DNA of 64,000 nt from NCBI RefSeq assembly GCF_034424545.1, contig NZ_CP139971.1:930001-994000 (forward strand), written 5' to 3'. The DNA is from Trinickia caryophylli. GTDB taxonomy: Bacteria; Pseudomonadota; Gammaproteobacteria; Burkholderiales; Burkholderiaceae. Positions 1 through 10,723 of the stretch are shown piece by piece (the stretch's first letter is position 1; each line of letters opens with the position of its first letter). Under the pieces are notes generated by a model. That model did not search any database. It saw only the letters and a program-made list of their open reading frames with translations, and was not told where the DNA came from. Made by a program: the position numbers and the translations under genes.

Positions 1-964
1 GCGGCCCGAGAATGATTTCGCCATCCTTACCGATCGTGCGCTTGCCGAGCTTGCCGGCCTCGAACGATTCGCCTTCCTTGCCGCTGATCGCGCCCGACGC
101 GAGATTGGCCGCGGCATAGGCGGCCAGATAGCCGAGCTGGCCCGGGTCCCAAAGCTGGAACGCCTTGACGGTGCCGTTCTTGATGAATGCGCGCATCTGA
201 TTCGGCGTACCCAAGCCCGTCACCGCGACCTTGCCCTTGCTCGGCGACGACGAAATATAACGCGCCGCGGCGGCAATCCCCACAGAGGTCGGCGCCACGA
301 TGGCCTTCAGGTTCGGATACGCCTGCAACAGGCCCTGCGTTTCGACGAACGACTTCTGATCGTCGTCATTGCCGTAGGCGATCTTCACGAGCTTCATCTT
401 CGAATACTCGGGCTTCTTCAGCTCCTCCTGCATCCATTTGATCCAGGTGTTCTGATTCGTCGCATTCGGCGTGGCCGATAGAATCGCAAACTCGCCCTCA
501 CCGCCCATCAGCTTGGAGACGAGTTGAATCTGCCCGCGGCCGATTCCCTCCGCATTCGCCTGGTTGACGAAAAGCTGCCTCCCGTCGGGGGCCGTATCCG
601 AGTCGAACGTCACGACCTTGATACCCTGCGACATGGCCCGCTTCAGATACGGCACGAGCGCATTCGCATCGTTCGCCGCAATCACGATGGCGTTTTGCCG
701 CTGCGTCGTCATCGTATTGATGTACTGAACCTGAGACGAAGCACCGGCATCCGACGGCCCGACCACTTTTCCGTCGCCCTTGAATTCCTTGATGGCTTCC
801 ATTCCGCCGTTGTCGGCGATCACCTCATACGGGTTGTTGATCTGCTTCGGAATGAATGCGATCTTGAGTCCTTCCTTGATGCTCGCCGCATGCGCCGTCG
901 CGCCGATGCCGACAAGCGCGGCACAAAGCACGACCGTGCCGGCACGGCCTAACGATCTGAACAT
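1..964 (-). CDS. rhaS: Rhamnose ABC transporter, periplasmic substrate-binding protein (partial, C-terminus off window)
   Basis: This is a periplasmic sugar-binding lipocalin-free receptor of the ribose/rhamnose (PBP1) class that delivers L-rhamnose to the permeases encoded just downstream of it in the transcript. The first 27 residues (MFRSLGRAG... ending AHAA) form a Sec signal peptide, followed by KIAFIPKQINNPYE, the typical opening strand of RhaS-type binding proteins. The start is fixed by AAAGAGGAGA a few bases upstream. The frame stays open to base 1, so the last few residues are missing. It lies 151 bp from the permease gene, at the 3' end of the transport operon. The name follows the rhizobial rhaSTPQ set, not the E. 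coli activator RhaS. Sugar specificity is inferred from the neighbours. Confidence 0.9.
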   Translation of the reverse strand, partial: MFRSLGRAGTVVLCAALVGIGATAHAASIKEGLKIAFIPKQINNPYEVIADNGGMEAIKEFKGDGKVVGPSDAGASSQVQYINTMTTQRQNAIVIAANDANALVPYLKRAMSQGIKVVTFDSDTAPDGRQLFVNQANAEGIGRGQIQLVSKLMGGEGEFAILSATPNATNQNTWIKWMQEELKKPEYSKMKLVKIAYGNDDDQKSFVETQGLLQAYPNLKAIVAPTSVGIAAAARYISSSPSKGKVAVTGLGTPNQMRAFIKNGTVKAFQLWDPGQLGYLAAYAAANLASGAISGKEGESFEAGKLGKRTIGKDGEIILGP

Positions 965-1115
965 GAGTTGTCTCCTCTTTGAATGAACGGACGGGTCGTC
1001 CGCGCTGGTTCCTGCATCACATCCACTACCCGACTGCCAGGCGATCGAATCATCAGGTCCGTCGCGCCTGTTACATCCATCACGCCATCGAAAACGACGG
1101 TCTGTCATGGGTCCA

Positions 1116-2132
1116 TCAGTTGATGGACGGCTGCGATTGCGCGACGAGCTTTCGATCCCGCGCGGCGCGCCAGCGCGCCGCCATATTTGGAATCAGCACG
1201 GACGCGAGCAGCAGCGCGCCGGTGACGATCGTCAGCGTCTCGCTCGATACGTCGACGAGCGTCAACGCATTCTTCAACACACCGACGATAAGTAGCGAAA
1301 GCAGCACGCCATACATCGACCCTTTCCCGCCGAAAATACTGACGCCGCCGAAAAGGACGGCCGCGATGACCGACAGCTCGAAGCCCTCGCCATTGTCACC
1401 ACGCGCGCTCGTAAAGCGCAGCGTGTAGACGATGCCCGCGAGCGCGCTCATCGCCCCCGAGAGCACGAAGAGGCGCAGCTTGATTCTGGCCACGTCGATG
1501 CCTGAAAACGTGGCGGCCTCCGCATTCGCGCCTATCGCAAAGAGGCTGCGCCCGAACGCGCTCGCCTGTAGCACGACGGCGAATATCGCTGCGCAAACGA
1601 TGACGAGCACGAACGGCACCGGAATGAACCCACCGATCGTCTGCATGCCAAGCAACGTATAGGCCGCCGGAAAGTCGGCCACGGCCTGGTCGCCGAGCAG
1701 CACGTAAGCCAGCCCCCGAAAAAGCGCGAGCGTGCCGATCGTGACGGCGAGCGACGGCAGGCCCAGCCTCACGATTGCCAGCCCGTTGAGCCAACCGGCA
1801 AGCGCGCCGGCCACGAGCACGATCGTCATCACGAGCGGCATCGGCAAGCCCGCATGCCACAGCACGCCCATCAGCGCACTCGACGCACCGAGCACCGAGG
1901 CCACGGAGAGATCGATTTCGGCCGCCACGATAATGAGCGTCATCGGCAACGCCATCAGCACGACTTCGCTCAGATCGGCCAACAGATTGCCGACGTTCGA
2001 CGCATCGAGAAACACGGGCGAGAGCACCCGCCCCAGCATCAGCGACGCAATCAGAATCACGACCAGCAGTGCTTCCCAATGCAGCCAGACGGTATGACGG
2101 CGCCGGCCGCGTTCGAGCTTCGAATCAACCAT
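1116..2132 (-). CDS. rhaQ: Rhamnose ABC transporter permease
   Basis: A 338-residue inner-membrane permease of the RbsC/BPD_transp_2 family. It shows about eight to ten hydrophobic helices, starting with the segment near residues 18-40, and the family stretch AAEIDLSVASVLGASSA in its first third. It pairs with the other permease to form the translocation channel. Its start overlaps the end of the upstream permease by 8 bp, with AGGAAG upstream of the ATG, so the two are translationally coupled. The role in L-rhamnose import comes from the operon; the fold alone would also fit ribose or xylose import. Confidence 0.9.
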   Translation of the reverse strand: MVDSKLERGRRRHTVWLHWEALLVVILIASLMLGRVLSPVFLDASNVGNLLADLSEVVLMALPMTLIIVAAEIDLSVASVLGASSALMGVLWHAGLPMPLVMTIVLVAGALAGWLNGLAIVRLGLPSLAVTIGTLALFRGLAYVLLGDQAVADFPAAYTLLGMQTIGGFIPVPFVLVIVCAAIFAVVLQASAFGRSLFAIGANAEAATFSGIDVARIKLRLFVLSGAMSALAGIVYTLRFTSARGDNGEGFELSVIAAVLFGGVSIFGGKGSMYGVLLSLLIVGVLKNALTLVDVSSETLTIVTGALLLASVLIPNMAARWRAARDRKLVAQSQPSIN

Positions 2133-3183
2133 GATCGCGCTTCCTCATCATGCTCCGGGCCACCGAACGGGCCAGCAGCGTGTCGGCGGTAATCGCGGCG
2201 ACGATGAGCGCGCCTTCGATCGCCTGCTCCCAGAACGGCGAGACGTGCAGCACCACGAGCGCGATACTGATCACGCCGAGCACCAGCGCGCCGAGCGTCG
2301 CCCCCAGGATCGTACCGGCCCCGCCGGTGATGGCCACGCTGCCCACTACGGCAGCGGCGACCACCTGCAGTTCGATGCCCTTGGCTGTGCTTGCGTCCAC
2401 GGTGCCGAAGCGGGCAAGCCACAGCGCGCCCGCAAATCCCGCAATCGCGCCGCACAGCAGGAATCCCGCGAATACGCGGCGCTCGACACGAATGCCGGCA
2501 AGCCGCGCCGCCTCCGGATTGGATCCGATCGCGTAGTGCTCGCGGCCGGCGCGGAATTGCTTCAGATACATCGACATTGCGGCGAGCACCACTGCCGCGA
2601 TCAACGCCAGCGTCGGAACACCGAGCACCGTACCGGTGGCGAGGCGCGAGAACGCATCGGGTAAGCTCGTTGCGTTGATCTGCCCGCCGTGCACCCACGC
2701 ATAGTCGGCACCGCGGAAGATGTAGAGCGTCGACAAGGTCGCGACGAGCGACGGCACGCGCCCGATTGCGACGAACAGGCCGTTGACCGTGCCCGCCGCA
2801 GCACCGACCGCCACGCCCGCGCCCAGCGCCACCACCACGGGCATATTCGGAAACGCAACATAAAGGCTGCCGATCGCATAGGCGCTGATGCCGACTGTCG
2901 AGCCTATCGACAAGTCGATGTGGCGCATCAGGATCACGACCGTCATGCCGGCCGTCAGCAGGCTCACGATCGAGACATTGAGCAACACGTCACGCAGGTT
3001 CTGAAGATTGAGAAACTGCGGGCGCGCGAGCGCCGTTGTGCCTACGAGCAGCAGCAAAACCACGAATAGCGTGCTTTCCCGGCTCTGAACAATCGCATCG
3101 GTAAAACGCCGGGCATGAGCGCCGCGCGCATGCTTGCCAGTTGGCGGCAGCAAATCGGAGCGTGTCGTCGAATGGCGGATCAT
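2125..3183 (-). CDS. rhaP: Rhamnose ABC transporter permease
   Basis: A 352-residue permease, paralogous to the following gene and in the same RbsC-like family. A charged N-terminus of about 45 residues precedes the helices; the family signature is [19 protein letters not shown]. The two permeases probably form a heterodimer served by the double ATPase encoded immediately upstream. It overlaps the ATPase gene by 4 bp (ATGA) and the second permease by 8 bp, a tightly coupled operon. Rhamnose specificity is inferred from the mutarotase and catabolic genes in the locus. Confidence 0.9.
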   Translation of the reverse strand: MIRHSTTRSDLLPPTGKHARGAHARRFTDAIVQSRESTLFVVLLLLVGTTALARPQFLNLQNLRDVLLNVSIVSLLTAGMTVVILMRHIDLSIGSTVGISAYAIGSLYVAFPNMPVVVALGAGVAVGAAAGTVNGLFVAIGRVPSLVATLSTLYIFRGADYAWVHGGQINATSLPDAFSRLATGTVLGVPTLALIAAVVLAAMSMYLKQFRAGREHYAIGSNPEAARLAGIRVERRVFAGFLLCGAIAGFAGALWLARFGTVDASTAKGIELQVVAAAVVGSVAITGGAGTILGATLGALVLGVISIALVVLHVSPFWEQAIEGALIVAAITADTLLARSVARSMMRKRDHG

Positions 3184-4715
3184 GCTGCATACCCCAGGTG
3201 AAATCCAGGCTGACCGAGTGCGGCGGCCATGATCCGCTCTTCGCTCGCCTCCGCGCGTGCCAGCTCGGCGCCGATGCGGCCTTCATGCATGACGAGCACA
3301 CGGTCGGCCATGCCGAGCACTTCCGGCAATTCGCTCGATATCATCAGTACGGCCATGCCCTCGCTGACGAGCTTCGAAAGCGTCGCATAGACCTCTGCCT
3401 TCGCGCCCACGTCGATGCCGCGCGTCGGTTCGTCGACGATGAGCACCTTCGGGCCCGTGGCGAGCCACTTGCCGAGCACGACCTTTTGCTGGTTGCCGCC
3501 CGAGAGCGTGCCCACGGGCGCGAGCAGATCGGCGGCCTTGAGCCGCAGCCGCTGGCCCCACAGGCCCGCGAGTGCGATCTCGCCGCGCGTCGACAACAAG
3601 CCGAAACGCGTGAGCCGGCCCAGTACCGTCATGGAAGCGTTGCGCGCGATGCTCAACTCGAGTGCGAGGCCCTGCTGGCGGCGATCCTCCGGTACAAGCG
3701 CGAGGCCTGCGCGCACGGCGGCGGCGGGCCGGCCCGGCGGCAGCAGTGCGCCATCCACACGCACCTCGCCCGCATCGACGGGATCGATGCCGAATATCGC
3801 GCGCACTACCTCGCTACGGCCCGCGCCCACCAGCCCCGCGAGCGCGACGATCTCGCCCGCGCGTACGTCGAACGAGATGTCGCGAAATACGTGCGCGCGC
3901 GTGAGCCCGCGCACGCTCAGCAGCGTTTGGCCCGGCTCGACGTTGGCTTTCGGATAGAGGGTATCGAGGTCGCGGCCAACCATCTTCGCCACGATCGACG
4001 ATGTATCGAGCGTCGACGTCAGCGCATCGAATACCTTCGCGCCATCGCGCATGATCGTCACGCGCTGGGTCAGCGCAAACACTTCCTCGAGCCGATGCGT
4101 GATGAACAGAATCGCGACGCCGCGCTCGCGCAGTTTGCGCACGATCGCGAAAAGACGCTCGACTTCGAGCAGCGAAAGCGCCGCCGTCGGTTCGTCCATG
4201 ATCAGCACGTTCGCGTTGAGCGACAGCGCCTTGGCGATCTCGATCACTTGCTGGTCCGCGATCGAAAGACCCTTCACCGAGCGTCCGGCGCGCAGATCGA
4301 CACCGAGCGAGCCGAGCAGCGCATCCACCTCGCGCTGCATCGCCGCGTAATCGATGCGGCCGAAGCGATCGACGGGCTGGCGGCCCATGTAGATGTTCTC
4401 GGCGATCGAGAGATCGTAAAAGAGCGTCGGCTCCTGATAGATCACGGCGATGCCGGCAGCGCGCGCGTCTCCGGGCGCCGAAAACGATCGCTCGATACCG
4501 TCGATCAGCAGTTGCCCGCGATCGGCCCGGTGAACGCCCGCGAGAATCTTCACGAGCGTCGATTTCCCGGCGCCGTTTTCGCCGAGCAACGCATGCACCT
4601 CGCCGGGCCATAGCGTGAGATCGCCATCGATGAGCGCGCGAACACGGCCAAATGCCTTGCTCGCACGCCTGAGTTCGAGCCGCGGCCGTTGGCCGGCCTG
4701 ATCCATCGTCTCCAC
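3180..4715 (-). CDS. rhaT: Rhamnose ABC transporter, tandem ATP-binding protein
   Basis: A sugar-type ABC ATPase with two nucleotide-binding domains (RbsA/MglA architecture) that powers import. Domain one has the P-loop GENGAGKST, the variant signature LSIADQQ and Walker [12 protein letters not shown]. Domain two has the signature [14 protein letters not shown] and [14 protein letters not shown]; its Walker A ([11 protein letters not shown]) is the usual degenerate form of this family. The GTG start giving VETMDQAG is preferred because AGGAG lies 6 bp upstream. An ATG three codons later has too short a spacing to its GGAG. The frame is open far upstream, but that extension is a GC-rich artefact. 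It begins 137 bp after the lactonase gene. Confidence 0.9.
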   Translation of the reverse strand: METMDQAGQRPRLELRRASKAFGRVRALIDGDLTLWPGEVHALLGENGAGKSTLVKILAGVHRADRGQLLIDGIERSFSAPGDARAAGIAVIYQEPTLFYDLSIAENIYMGRQPVDRFGRIDYAAMQREVDALLGSLGVDLRAGRSVKGLSIADQQVIEIAKALSLNANVLIMDEPTAALSLLEVERLFAIVRKLRERGVAILFITHRLEEVFALTQRVTIMRDGAKVFDALTSTLDTSSIVAKMVGRDLDTLYPKANVEPGQTLLSVRGLTRAHVFRDISFDVRAGEIVALAGLVGAGRSEVVRAIFGIDPVDAGEVRVDGALLPPGRPAAAVRAGLALVPEDRRQQGLALELSIARNASMTVLGRLTRFGLLSTRGEIALAGLWGQRLRLKAADLLAPVGTLSGGNQQKVVLGKWLATGPKVLIVDEPTRGIDVGAKAEVYATLSKLVSEGMAVLMISSELPEVLGMADRVLVMHEGRIGAELARAEASEERIMAAALGQPGFHLGYAA

Positions 4716-4852
4716 TCGTGTCTCCTGAACCTGTTCTGCTTGTGTTGCATTGTGTTTGGCGGTATCGGTCGTGTTCCTGCCGGACACGGACACGCACCCG
4801 CGGCGGGCATCGGCCGGTTGCCGCAAACCGCACACCGATAACCGGCGCCGCC

Positions 4853-5761
4853 TCAGATCCGATAAATGCGCTCGGCGTTGCGACGAAAAAGCGCCTGACG
4901 TTCCGCTTCGCCCGCCCCGCCGACGATCTCGGCATAGGCACGCCAGAGATCGCCGTACCCGCCGAAAAGACGATCGACGGGGAAGTTCGATGCGAACATC
5001 GCACGCTCCACGCCGAACGTATCGATCGTTTCGAGCACATACGGCCGGAAGCTTTCGATCGTCCAGGCATGGTCGAACATGGCGAGCCCGCTGATCTTGA
5101 CGGCCACATTGGGCAGTGCGGCCAGCGCGCGCATGCCGTCGCGCCATTCGCGGTATCCGGTCACGGTATTGCGGTCGACGAACATGCCGGCATGGTTGAG
5201 CACGATCTGAATGTCGGGGTGCGCGGCCGCGAGTTGGGCGGCTTCCTTCATTTGCGCCGGATAAAGCTGCAAATCGAACGAAAACCCGTAGCGCGCAAGC
5301 AGACCGAAATGCCGGCGCCACGTTTCGTCGCGCAGATAGTCGCGCTCCACGTAGTTGTACAAACGATTCGGATGCCGATTGAGAATCTGCCGTATACCGC
5401 GCGCATTTGCGAAGCGGGCGTGTGCCGCCAGCGTCTCGGCCGCATCGGGAGCGGCCAGATCGGCCGCCGCGACGATCGCATCGGGCAGCCGGCGCGCAGC
5501 GCCCCCGGCTTCCTGCCCCGCATCGGCGAGCGACTGCAGCCAGCGCGTTTCCTCGACAGGGTCACGCGGATCATGATTCGCCTCCACATGAACCGCCTTG
5601 ACGACTTCGATATCGCCCGCATCGCGCAAGAGATCGCCGGGCAGATAGTTGTGCTTGAGCAGCCGCGCATCGCCCACGAACGACGTGCCCGGCTCTGCAA
5701 GCCACGGATAATGATGCGTGGCGAGGTCCCAGAAATGCATGTGGGCGTCGACGACTTGCAT
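4853..5761 (-). CDS. Amidohydrolase-family lactonase (L-rhamnono-1,4-lactonase, LRA2-type)
   Basis: A 302-residue TIM-barrel amidohydrolase of the Amidohydro_2 family. The N-terminal metal-binding motif is visible as DAHMHFWD at residues 5-12, and an H-x-E pair (VHVEANHD) follows near residue 95. Close relatives hydrolyse L-rhamnono- or L-fucono-lactones. Placed beside the rhamnose mutarotase, dehydrogenase and rhamnonate dehydratase, it is best read as step two of the pathway, lactone to L-rhamnonate. GGGAGC precedes the ATG. It sits 15 bp after the mutarotase gene. The exact lactone is inferred from context. Confidence 0.82.
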   Translation of the reverse strand: MQVVDAHMHFWDLATHHYPWLAEPGTSFVGDARLLKHNYLPGDLLRDAGDIEVVKAVHVEANHDPRDPVEETRWLQSLADAGQEAGGAARRLPDAIVAAADLAAPDAAETLAAHARFANARGIRQILNRHPNRLYNYVERDYLRDETWRRHFGLLARYGFSFDLQLYPAQMKEAAQLAAAHPDIQIVLNHAGMFVDRNTVTGYREWRDGMRALAALPNVAVKISGLAMFDHAWTIESFRPYVLETIDTFGVERAMFASNFPVDRLFGGYGDLWRAYAEIVGGAGEAERQALFRRNAERIYRI

Positions 5762-5776
5762 GGCGCGCTCCCGTTG

Positions 5777-6091
5777 TCAGGGAAGATGAAAAAGCGGAAC
5801 CAGCGTTTGTCGAGCGGGCGCGCCGTCGGGTCCGGTCTCCATGATGTCCGACATATACGCCCACCATCTGCGCATCACTTCGGAAGCCGGAAGCGCATCC
5901 ATCTTGTGATCTCCGGTTCTTTTGAGCACCGCGAAAAGATGATGGGTGCCTTCGTCGAGGAAGATCCAGTAATCGCTTATTCCGGCTTCATGCAGCAGCG
6001 CCGCGAGATCGGGCCAGATTTCCCGGTGCCGACGCTCGTATTCGTCGCGCTGCCCCGCGTGGAGCACCATCCGGAAAGCAATCGTCTCCAT
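5777..6091 (-). CDS. rhaM: L-rhamnose mutarotase
   Basis: A 104-residue member of the RhaM/YiiL (DUF718) family, the same length as the E. coli enzyme. It interconverts alpha and beta anomers of L-rhamnose so that newly imported sugar suits the dehydrogenase. Family hallmarks are EYERRHREIWPDL near the N-terminus and MRRWWAYMSDIM near residue 80, with the usual LP ending. The ATG is chosen over the much longer open frame because the family begins here and AGGAGA lies 10 bp upstream. It is the first gene of the transport half-operon and diverges from the LysR gene across 127 bp. Confidence 0.92.
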   Translation of the reverse strand: METIAFRMVLHAGQRDEYERRHREIWPDLAALLHEAGISDYWIFLDEGTHHLFAVLKRTGDHKMDALPASEVMRRWWAYMSDIMETGPDGAPARQTLVPLFHLP

Positions 6092-6144
6092 GATTGCGCT
6101 TCTCCTCATCCTCTTTCGCCCCAATGGGCCGGACTGCTTGCGAC

Positions 6145-6186
6145 TATAATCGGACCACCGATAGCCAACCAATCCGTTGTTGGGAT
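6145..6186. promoter_or_regulatory. Divergent rhaM/LysR promoter with candidate LysR boxes
   Basis: On the + strand TATAAT occurs at 6145-6150, a good -10 for the LysR gene, without a clear -35. An inverted repeat ATCGG-ACCA-CCGAT covers 6149-6162. CAATCCG-TTGTTG-GGAT follows at 6170-6186 and satisfies the LysR T-N11-A rule (T6173, A6185). The same CAATCCG-N6-GGAT arrangement recurs before the fumarylacetoacetase-type gene at 12.4 kb. Confidence 0.5.
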
Positions 6187-6218
6187 CGGGCGATCCACAA
6201 ACCGAATCGCGGGAGCTC

Positions 6219-7211
6219 ATGAACGCTCAGGCTGCTACCGTCGCGCTCGTCAACCGGCTCAAGTTCAAACACCTTGCGCTGCTCGTCGCGCTCGACGATG
6301 CGCGCAACGTCCATCTGGCCGCCGAAGCGATCAACGTTGCCCAACCGAGCGCGAGCCGGATGTTGGGCGACATCGAGGAGGCCTTCGGCTTCCGCCTCTT
6401 CGAGCGCAACGCGCGCGGCATCGAACCCACCGCACTCGGAGCCGCCACACTGGCCTACGCCCGCCGCGCGCTAGCCGAACTCACGCGCTTTGCGGAAGAC
6501 CTCGAGGTCAAGCGCAAGGGCGGCCACGGGCAGCTCACCGTCGGCGCGATCATGGGCGCCGCGCCAGACCTGCTCGCCACCGCCGTCGCCACCCTCAAAA
6601 CCGAACGCCCGCTCTTGAACGTGCGCGTGCTCGGCGAAACGAGCGACCAGCTCGTGCAATTGCTGCACCGCCGCGAGGTCGATCTCGCGCTGGGCCGTCT
6701 CACGACGCCCCTCGCCCATAACGACTTCCATTTCGAGCCTCTCGCGCGCGAAACGCTGACGCTCGTCGTTCGCGTGCGCCATCCGCTCGCGAACACCCGA
6801 CGCGTCACGCTGCGCGAGCTGATGGACTGGCCGTGGGTAGCCCAACCCGTCACCTCGCCGGCGCGCATCCTCTTCGAGGAAGAACTCGCGCGCGCGGGCC
6901 TGGCTACGCCGGCCAACCTGACCGAATGCGCATCGATCTTCGCCACGCTGCAACTGCTCGAAAAATACGACGCCGTCGCCATGCTGCCCGAATCGGTCGT
7001 GCGCGACCACGTGCGGGGTAATCTGCTCGTGCCACTGCCGCTCGAGATCGGCAAAAGTCTGCCCGGGTTCGGCATACTCACGCGCAAGGCAGAACCGCTC
7101 AACGAGCCGGCCGAACATTTCGTCGGCCTGCTGCGGCGCTTCTCTCAACCGCTGGCCGCCGAGCAGTTCGCCGTTCATGATCGCAATACCCCTTCGCTGC
7201 CGATCTACTGA
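6219..7211 (+). CDS. LysR-family transcriptional regulator of the rhamnose locus
   Basis: A 330-residue LysR regulator. The winged helix-turn-helix lies at about residues 12-70 (FKHLALLVALDDARNVHLAAEAINVAQPSASRMLGDIE), followed by the effector-binding domain. GGGAG sits just before the ATG. It is transcribed away from the mutarotase gene and its end overlaps the end of the rhamnose dehydrogenase gene by 7 bp. Its position between the two halves of the locus points to it as the pathway regulator. Many proteobacterial rhamnose loci instead use AraC-, DeoR- or LacI-type regulators. The effector, probably rhamnose or an intermediate, is not shown by the sequence. Confidence 0.9.
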   Translation: MNAQAATVALVNRLKFKHLALLVALDDARNVHLAAEAINVAQPSASRMLGDIEEAFGFRLFERNARGIEPTALGAATLAYARRALAELTRFAEDLEVKRKGGHGQLTVGAIMGAAPDLLATAVATLKTERPLLNVRVLGETSDQLVQLLHRREVDLALGRLTTPLAHNDFHFEPLARETLTLVVRVRHPLANTRRVTLRELMDWPWVAQPVTSPARILFEEELARAGLATPANLTECASIFATLQLLEKYDAVAMLPESVVRDHVRGNLLVPLPLEIGKSLPGFGILTRKAEPLNEPAEHFVGLLRRFSQPLAAEQFAVHDRNTPSLPIY

Positions 7212-7987
7212 AGATTGACGAAGAGCCCGCCATCGACGAGCAGCGCGGCCCCCGTCACATAGCGCGCGCGGTCCGAAGCCAGAAAGACGACACACTCCGC
7301 CACATCCTCGGGCGCGCCGAGGCGGCCGAGCGGGATGCGCTTCTCGAAGTACGCGCGCTTGCTTTCGTCGGCCAGATCCTCGGCATTCAGATCCGTTGCG
7401 ATCGTACCCGGCATCACCGAATTGCAGCGAATGCCATAAGGACCCAATGCAATCGCGCACGACTGCATGAGCGAGTGCACACCCGCCTTGGTCGGCGTGT
7501 AATGCGTCTGCAAGGCGCCGCCCACCAGTGCGCTGATCGAACTCGTCGCGACGATCGAGCCGCCCGTACCCTGCTCTTTCATTTGCCGCGCCACGGCCTG
7601 CGTGACGTAGAACGCACCGTTCAGATTGACACCGATCGTGCGCTCGAGGACCGAAGGCGGCATATCGAGGAATGCATGAAACGGGCAGATGCCGGCATTG
7701 CTGGCGAGCACGTCCACCTTGCCGAACGCCTCGACGGTCTGGCGCACGAGATCGATGCCCGTTTGCGGCGCGGCGACATTTCCCTCCACGGCAATGACGC
7801 GGCGGCCGAGCGATTCGACCTCGGCCGTCGCCTCCGCGATGGCCGAACGCCGTCCGTACGAGGCATCGTTGTCGCCCCAGTAATTGATGGCGACATCGGC
7901 GCCTTCCCGCGCGCAGGCCACGGCAATCGCACGGCCGATGCCACGCGAGCCACCGGTGACGATCACCACTTTGTTTTCGAGCAGCAC
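7205..7987 (-). CDS. L-rhamnose 1-dehydrogenase (LRA1-type SDR)
   Basis: A 260-residue short-chain dehydrogenase that oxidises L-rhamnose to L-rhamnono-1,4-lactone with NAD(P)+. It has the cofactor motif TGGSRGIG, the NAG motif (ASNAGICPFHAF) and the catalytic Ser-Tyr-Lys set (SSISAL, then YTPTK). The stretches AGICPFH and ALVGGALQTHYTPTKAG and the ending YVTGAALLVDGGLFVNLQ match the characterised Azotobacter vinelandii rhamnose dehydrogenase as recalled, so this is more specific than a generic SDR call. It lies downstream of the rhamnonate dehydratase on the same strand. Confidence 0.88.
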   Translation of the reverse strand: MLLENKVVIVTGGSRGIGRAIAVACAREGADVAINYWGDNDASYGRRSAIAEATAEVESLGRRVIAVEGNVAAPQTGIDLVRQTVEAFGKVDVLASNAGICPFHAFLDMPPSVLERTIGVNLNGAFYVTQAVARQMKEQGTGGSIVATSSISALVGGALQTHYTPTKAGVHSLMQSCAIALGPYGIRCNSVMPGTIATDLNAEDLADESKRAYFEKRIPLGRLGAPEDVAECVVFLASDRARYVTGAALLVDGGLFVNLQ

Positions 7988-8079
7988 GGCCTTTTCTCCT
8001 CGTATCCGCGAATGGTCGGTCAGGGCGTAAACATCGTTGGAGCCGCCCGGCGGCGGGCCGCTCCGTGCACGCTATGCAT

Positions 8080-9258
8080 TCAATGCGTATAGGGCCGGGC
8101 CAACGGGCACTCGGGGTTCAGCCGCACCCCGAAGCCGGGCCTGTCGGGCACTTTCATGCGGCCGTTGACGGGCACCGGTTCGTCGAGCAGCAACGGCGTG
8201 AACATCGGCACGACCTCGTCGGCTTTCGGCGCCATCATCAGGAATTCGGCGAACGGCGAATTGTGACGCGTGACGACGAAGTGGTAGCTGTACACCGACG
8301 AACCGTGAGGCACGACCAGCGCATTGTGCGCATCGGCCAGCGCCGAAATCTTGATGAGTTCCGTAATTCCGCCGCACCAGCCCACATCGGGCTGAATGAG
8401 ATCGCAGCAGCCCATCTCGAGCAGCATGCGAAAGCCCCAGCGCGTGGCCTCGTGCTCGCCCGTCGACACCATCATTCCGCGCGGCACGTTGCGGCGCAGC
8501 TCGGCGTAGCCCCAGTAATCGTCAGGCGGCAGGCATTCCTCGATCCACTTGAGGCCATACTCGTGCGCGGCATGAGCAAGACGCGTGGCGTAGCGCAGAT
8601 CGAGGCTCATCCAGCAGTCGAACATGAGCCAGAAATCGTCGCCCACGCGGTTGCGCATTTCGGCCAGTTGCGCGATGTTCGCTCTGAGCCCCTCTTCGTT
8701 CTCGGCCGGGCCGTGCTGCAGCGCGAGCTTGCCGCCGATGAAGCCCATCTCTTTCGCGAGATCGGGGCGCGCCCCCGTGGCATAAAAAACGAGTTCGTCG
8801 CGCACCGGGCCGCCCAGCAACTGGTAGACGGGCTCGCCGCGCACCTTGCCGAGCAGGTCCCACAGCGCGAGATCCACGCCCGAGATGGTGTTCAGCACCA
8901 CGCCCTTGCGGCCGTAATAAAGGGTCGCGTAGTACATCTGATCCCACATTTTTTCGATGTCGGTGACGCTCTGCCCTTCGAGAAACCGCGCGAGATGCTT
9001 TTCGACGATGAACGCACCGATCTCACCGCCCGTGGTGACGGCGAAGCCCACCGTGCCGTCGCTCGCCTCGATCTCGACCACGAGCGTGCCCAGCACGTTG
9101 ATACCGAACGAACGGCGGCTTTGCCGGTACTCGGGGTAGCGCGCCATCGGCGTCGAGATATGGTCGTCGATCCAATGGCCGTCCGACTGGTCGTGGTAAT
9201 CGGCGCCGCCCCCGCGGACGACGAATGCACGAACGGCTTTGATGGTAGGCATGGCCAT
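8080..9258 (-). CDS. rhmD: L-rhamnonate dehydratase (enolase superfamily)
   Basis: A 392-residue enolase-superfamily enzyme converting L-rhamnonate to 2-keto-3-deoxy-L-rhamnonate. It resembles E. coli RhmD along its length: DYHDQ..HWIDDHI near the N-terminus, [19 protein letters not shown] text, the metal ligands in [16 protein letters not shown] and STGEHE, and the catalytic histidine in [12 protein letters not shown]. The ending RPYTH also fits the family. The ATG giving MAMPTIKAV is preceded by GGAG at 9 bp; the longer open frame upstream is not conserved. It is pathway step three. Confidence 0.93.
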   Translation of the reverse strand: MAMPTIKAVRAFVVRGGGADYHDQSDGHWIDDHISTPMARYPEYRQSRRSFGINVLGTLVVEIEASDGTVGFAVTTGGEIGAFIVEKHLARFLEGQSVTDIEKMWDQMYYATLYYGRKGVVLNTISGVDLALWDLLGKVRGEPVYQLLGGPVRDELVFYATGARPDLAKEMGFIGGKLALQHGPAENEEGLRANIAQLAEMRNRVGDDFWLMFDCWMSLDLRYATRLAHAAHEYGLKWIEECLPPDDYWGYAELRRNVPRGMMVSTGEHEATRWGFRMLLEMGCCDLIQPDVGWCGGITELIKISALADAHNALVVPHGSSVYSYHFVVTRHNSPFAEFLMMAPKADEVVPMFTPLLLDEPVPVNGRMKVPDRPGFGVRLNPECPLARPYTH

Positions 9259-9319
9259 GTTGTTGAGCTCCGCTGTTTTCCAGGTGAATGTCTTCGGAAT
9301 CGATCCGTCCGGCGAGACG

Positions 9320-10645
9320 CTAGGTGCGCCGAACAGCCGTATCGGCAGCCACGTCGGCGCGCGTGCCCACGCGCGGCGCCACGACGGCAATCAGCAACGC
9401 CGCTGCGATACTGCCCAGAGAGAGCACGGCAAGACCGGTAGCAGGCGAATGCGTGGTCTTCTCGACGACGGCGCGCAGCGTCGGCGCAACGAAGCCGCCG
9501 AGGCTGCCCAGCGAATTGATCATCGCGATGCCGCCGGCCGCCGCCACGCCGGAGAGATGGCGCGTCGGGAACGTCCAGAAGAGCGGCTGCGCGGCGATGA
9601 ATCCGCTCGCGGCGCAGCAAAGGGCGAGCAACGCGGCTACCGGGTTCGACAGTGCCCCCGAGAGCGCAATACCGCATCCGGCAAGCAGCAGCAACCCGAT
9701 GGCGAGACCGCGGTGATGCCCCGAGCGGTCGGCGTAGCGCGGCACGAACCAGGTCGCGACGACAGCGCACACCCAGGGTAGTGCCGTCACGAAGCCGACC
9801 TTGAGCCCGACTTTCGTGCCGAGCAATGCCGCGACTTGTTGCGGCAGAAAGAAGATGAGCCCGTAGACGCTGATCTGAATCGAGGCGTAGATGAGCGAGT
9901 AGGCGAGCACGCGGCGGTCGACGAGCGCCGCCAGCGCGCTGCGCGGCCCGTGCGCGGCGGCTTCGCGCGCATCGCGTTCGACTTCGCTCGCCAGAGCCGC
10001 ACGCTCGGCAGCGTCGAGCCAGCGTGCGTCGGCAGGCTTGTCGACGAGATACCAGAAGGCCCATATGCCGACGATCGAAGCCAGCCCGCCCTCCACGAGA
10101 AAGAGCCATCGCCAGCCTGCAAGCCCGAGCGCGCCGTCGAGATCGAGCAGCATGCCGGAGAGCGGCGAGCCGAATATGAACGCAAGCGGCGCGCCGAAAT
10201 AGAAAATGCCGACGGCTCTTGCACGCGACGATTGCGAGAACCAGTAAGTCAGGTAATAGATGATGCCCGGAAAGAATCCTGCCTCGGCCACGCCCAGCGC
10301 GAAACGCAGCGCGTAGAAGAGAGCTGGCGTTTCGGCGAGCGACATCGCCGCCGAAACGATGCCCCACGTCACCATGATCCGGCACATCCAGATGCGCGCG
10401 CCGATGCGGTGCAGCAGCAGGTTGCTCGGCACCTCGAACAAGGCATAGCCCACGAAGAACACGCCCGCGCCGAATGCGAACGCCGCGTCGGAGAGCCCGG
10501 TATCGTGCTGCAGTGCCTTTTGAGCAAAGCCGATATTCGCCCTGTCGAGAAACGCCAGCACGTACATGAGCAGCAAAAACGGCAGCAGGCGGCGCATCGT
10601 CTTGTCGTGCGCCTCCTGAGCCACTGACCGCGAAGTCGGTGTCAT
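9320..10645 (-). CDS. MFS transporter, anion:cation symporter family (rhamnonate/sugar-acid carrier)
   Basis: A 441-residue major facilitator with twelve predicted helices in two groups of six around a charged central loop near residues 200-240. [10 protein letters not shown] in helix one is typical of the anion:cation symporter family, which includes the E. coli rhamnonate carrier next to rhmD. GGAGACACGC precedes the ATG. Its place between rhmD and the second dehydrogenase suggests uptake of L-rhamnonate or a related sugar acid, giving the locus a second entry point beside the ABC importer. The substrate is an inference. Confidence 0.82.
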   Translation of the reverse strand: MTPTSRSVAQEAHDKTMRRLLPFLLLMYVLAFLDRANIGFAQKALQHDTGLSDAAFAFGAGVFFVGYALFEVPSNLLLHRIGARIWMCRIMVTWGIVSAAMSLAETPALFYALRFALGVAEAGFFPGIIYYLTYWFSQSSRARAVGIFYFGAPLAFIFGSPLSGMLLDLDGALGLAGWRWLFLVEGGLASIVGIWAFWYLVDKPADARWLDAAERAALASEVERDAREAAAHGPRSALAALVDRRVLAYSLIYASIQISVYGLIFFLPQQVAALLGTKVGLKVGFVTALPWVCAVVATWFVPRYADRSGHHRGLAIGLLLLAGCGIALSGALSNPVAALLALCCAASGFIAAQPLFWTFPTRHLSGVAAAGGIAMINSLGSLGGFVAPTLRAVVEKTTHSPATGLAVLSLGSIAAALLIAVVAPRVGTRADVAADTAVRRT

Positions 10646-10660
10646 GCGTGTCTCCAGTTA

Positions 10661-10678
10661 TTGTTGTGCGCGCAACAA
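10661..10678. promoter_or_regulatory. Inverted repeat upstream of the MFS gene
   Basis: TTGTTG and CAACAA form perfect 6-bp arms around a 6-bp centre, 15 bp upstream of the MFS start codon. It could be an operator or an mRNA hairpin separating two parts of the operon. No regulator can be assigned. Confidence 0.3.
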
Positions 10679-10723
10679 GGCAGTGCCCGATCGCGCGCGG
10701 TCGCCGTTACTGCCGGCGCGGTG

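Noticed and set aside
3141..4613. 490-codon + strand frame opposite the rhamnose ATPase, and similar long frames at 8065-9441, 16089-18137 and 55142-56530
   Set aside because: They lie wholly antisense to or out of frame with clear genes, are Arg/Ala/His-rich without domains, and arise from the high GC content.
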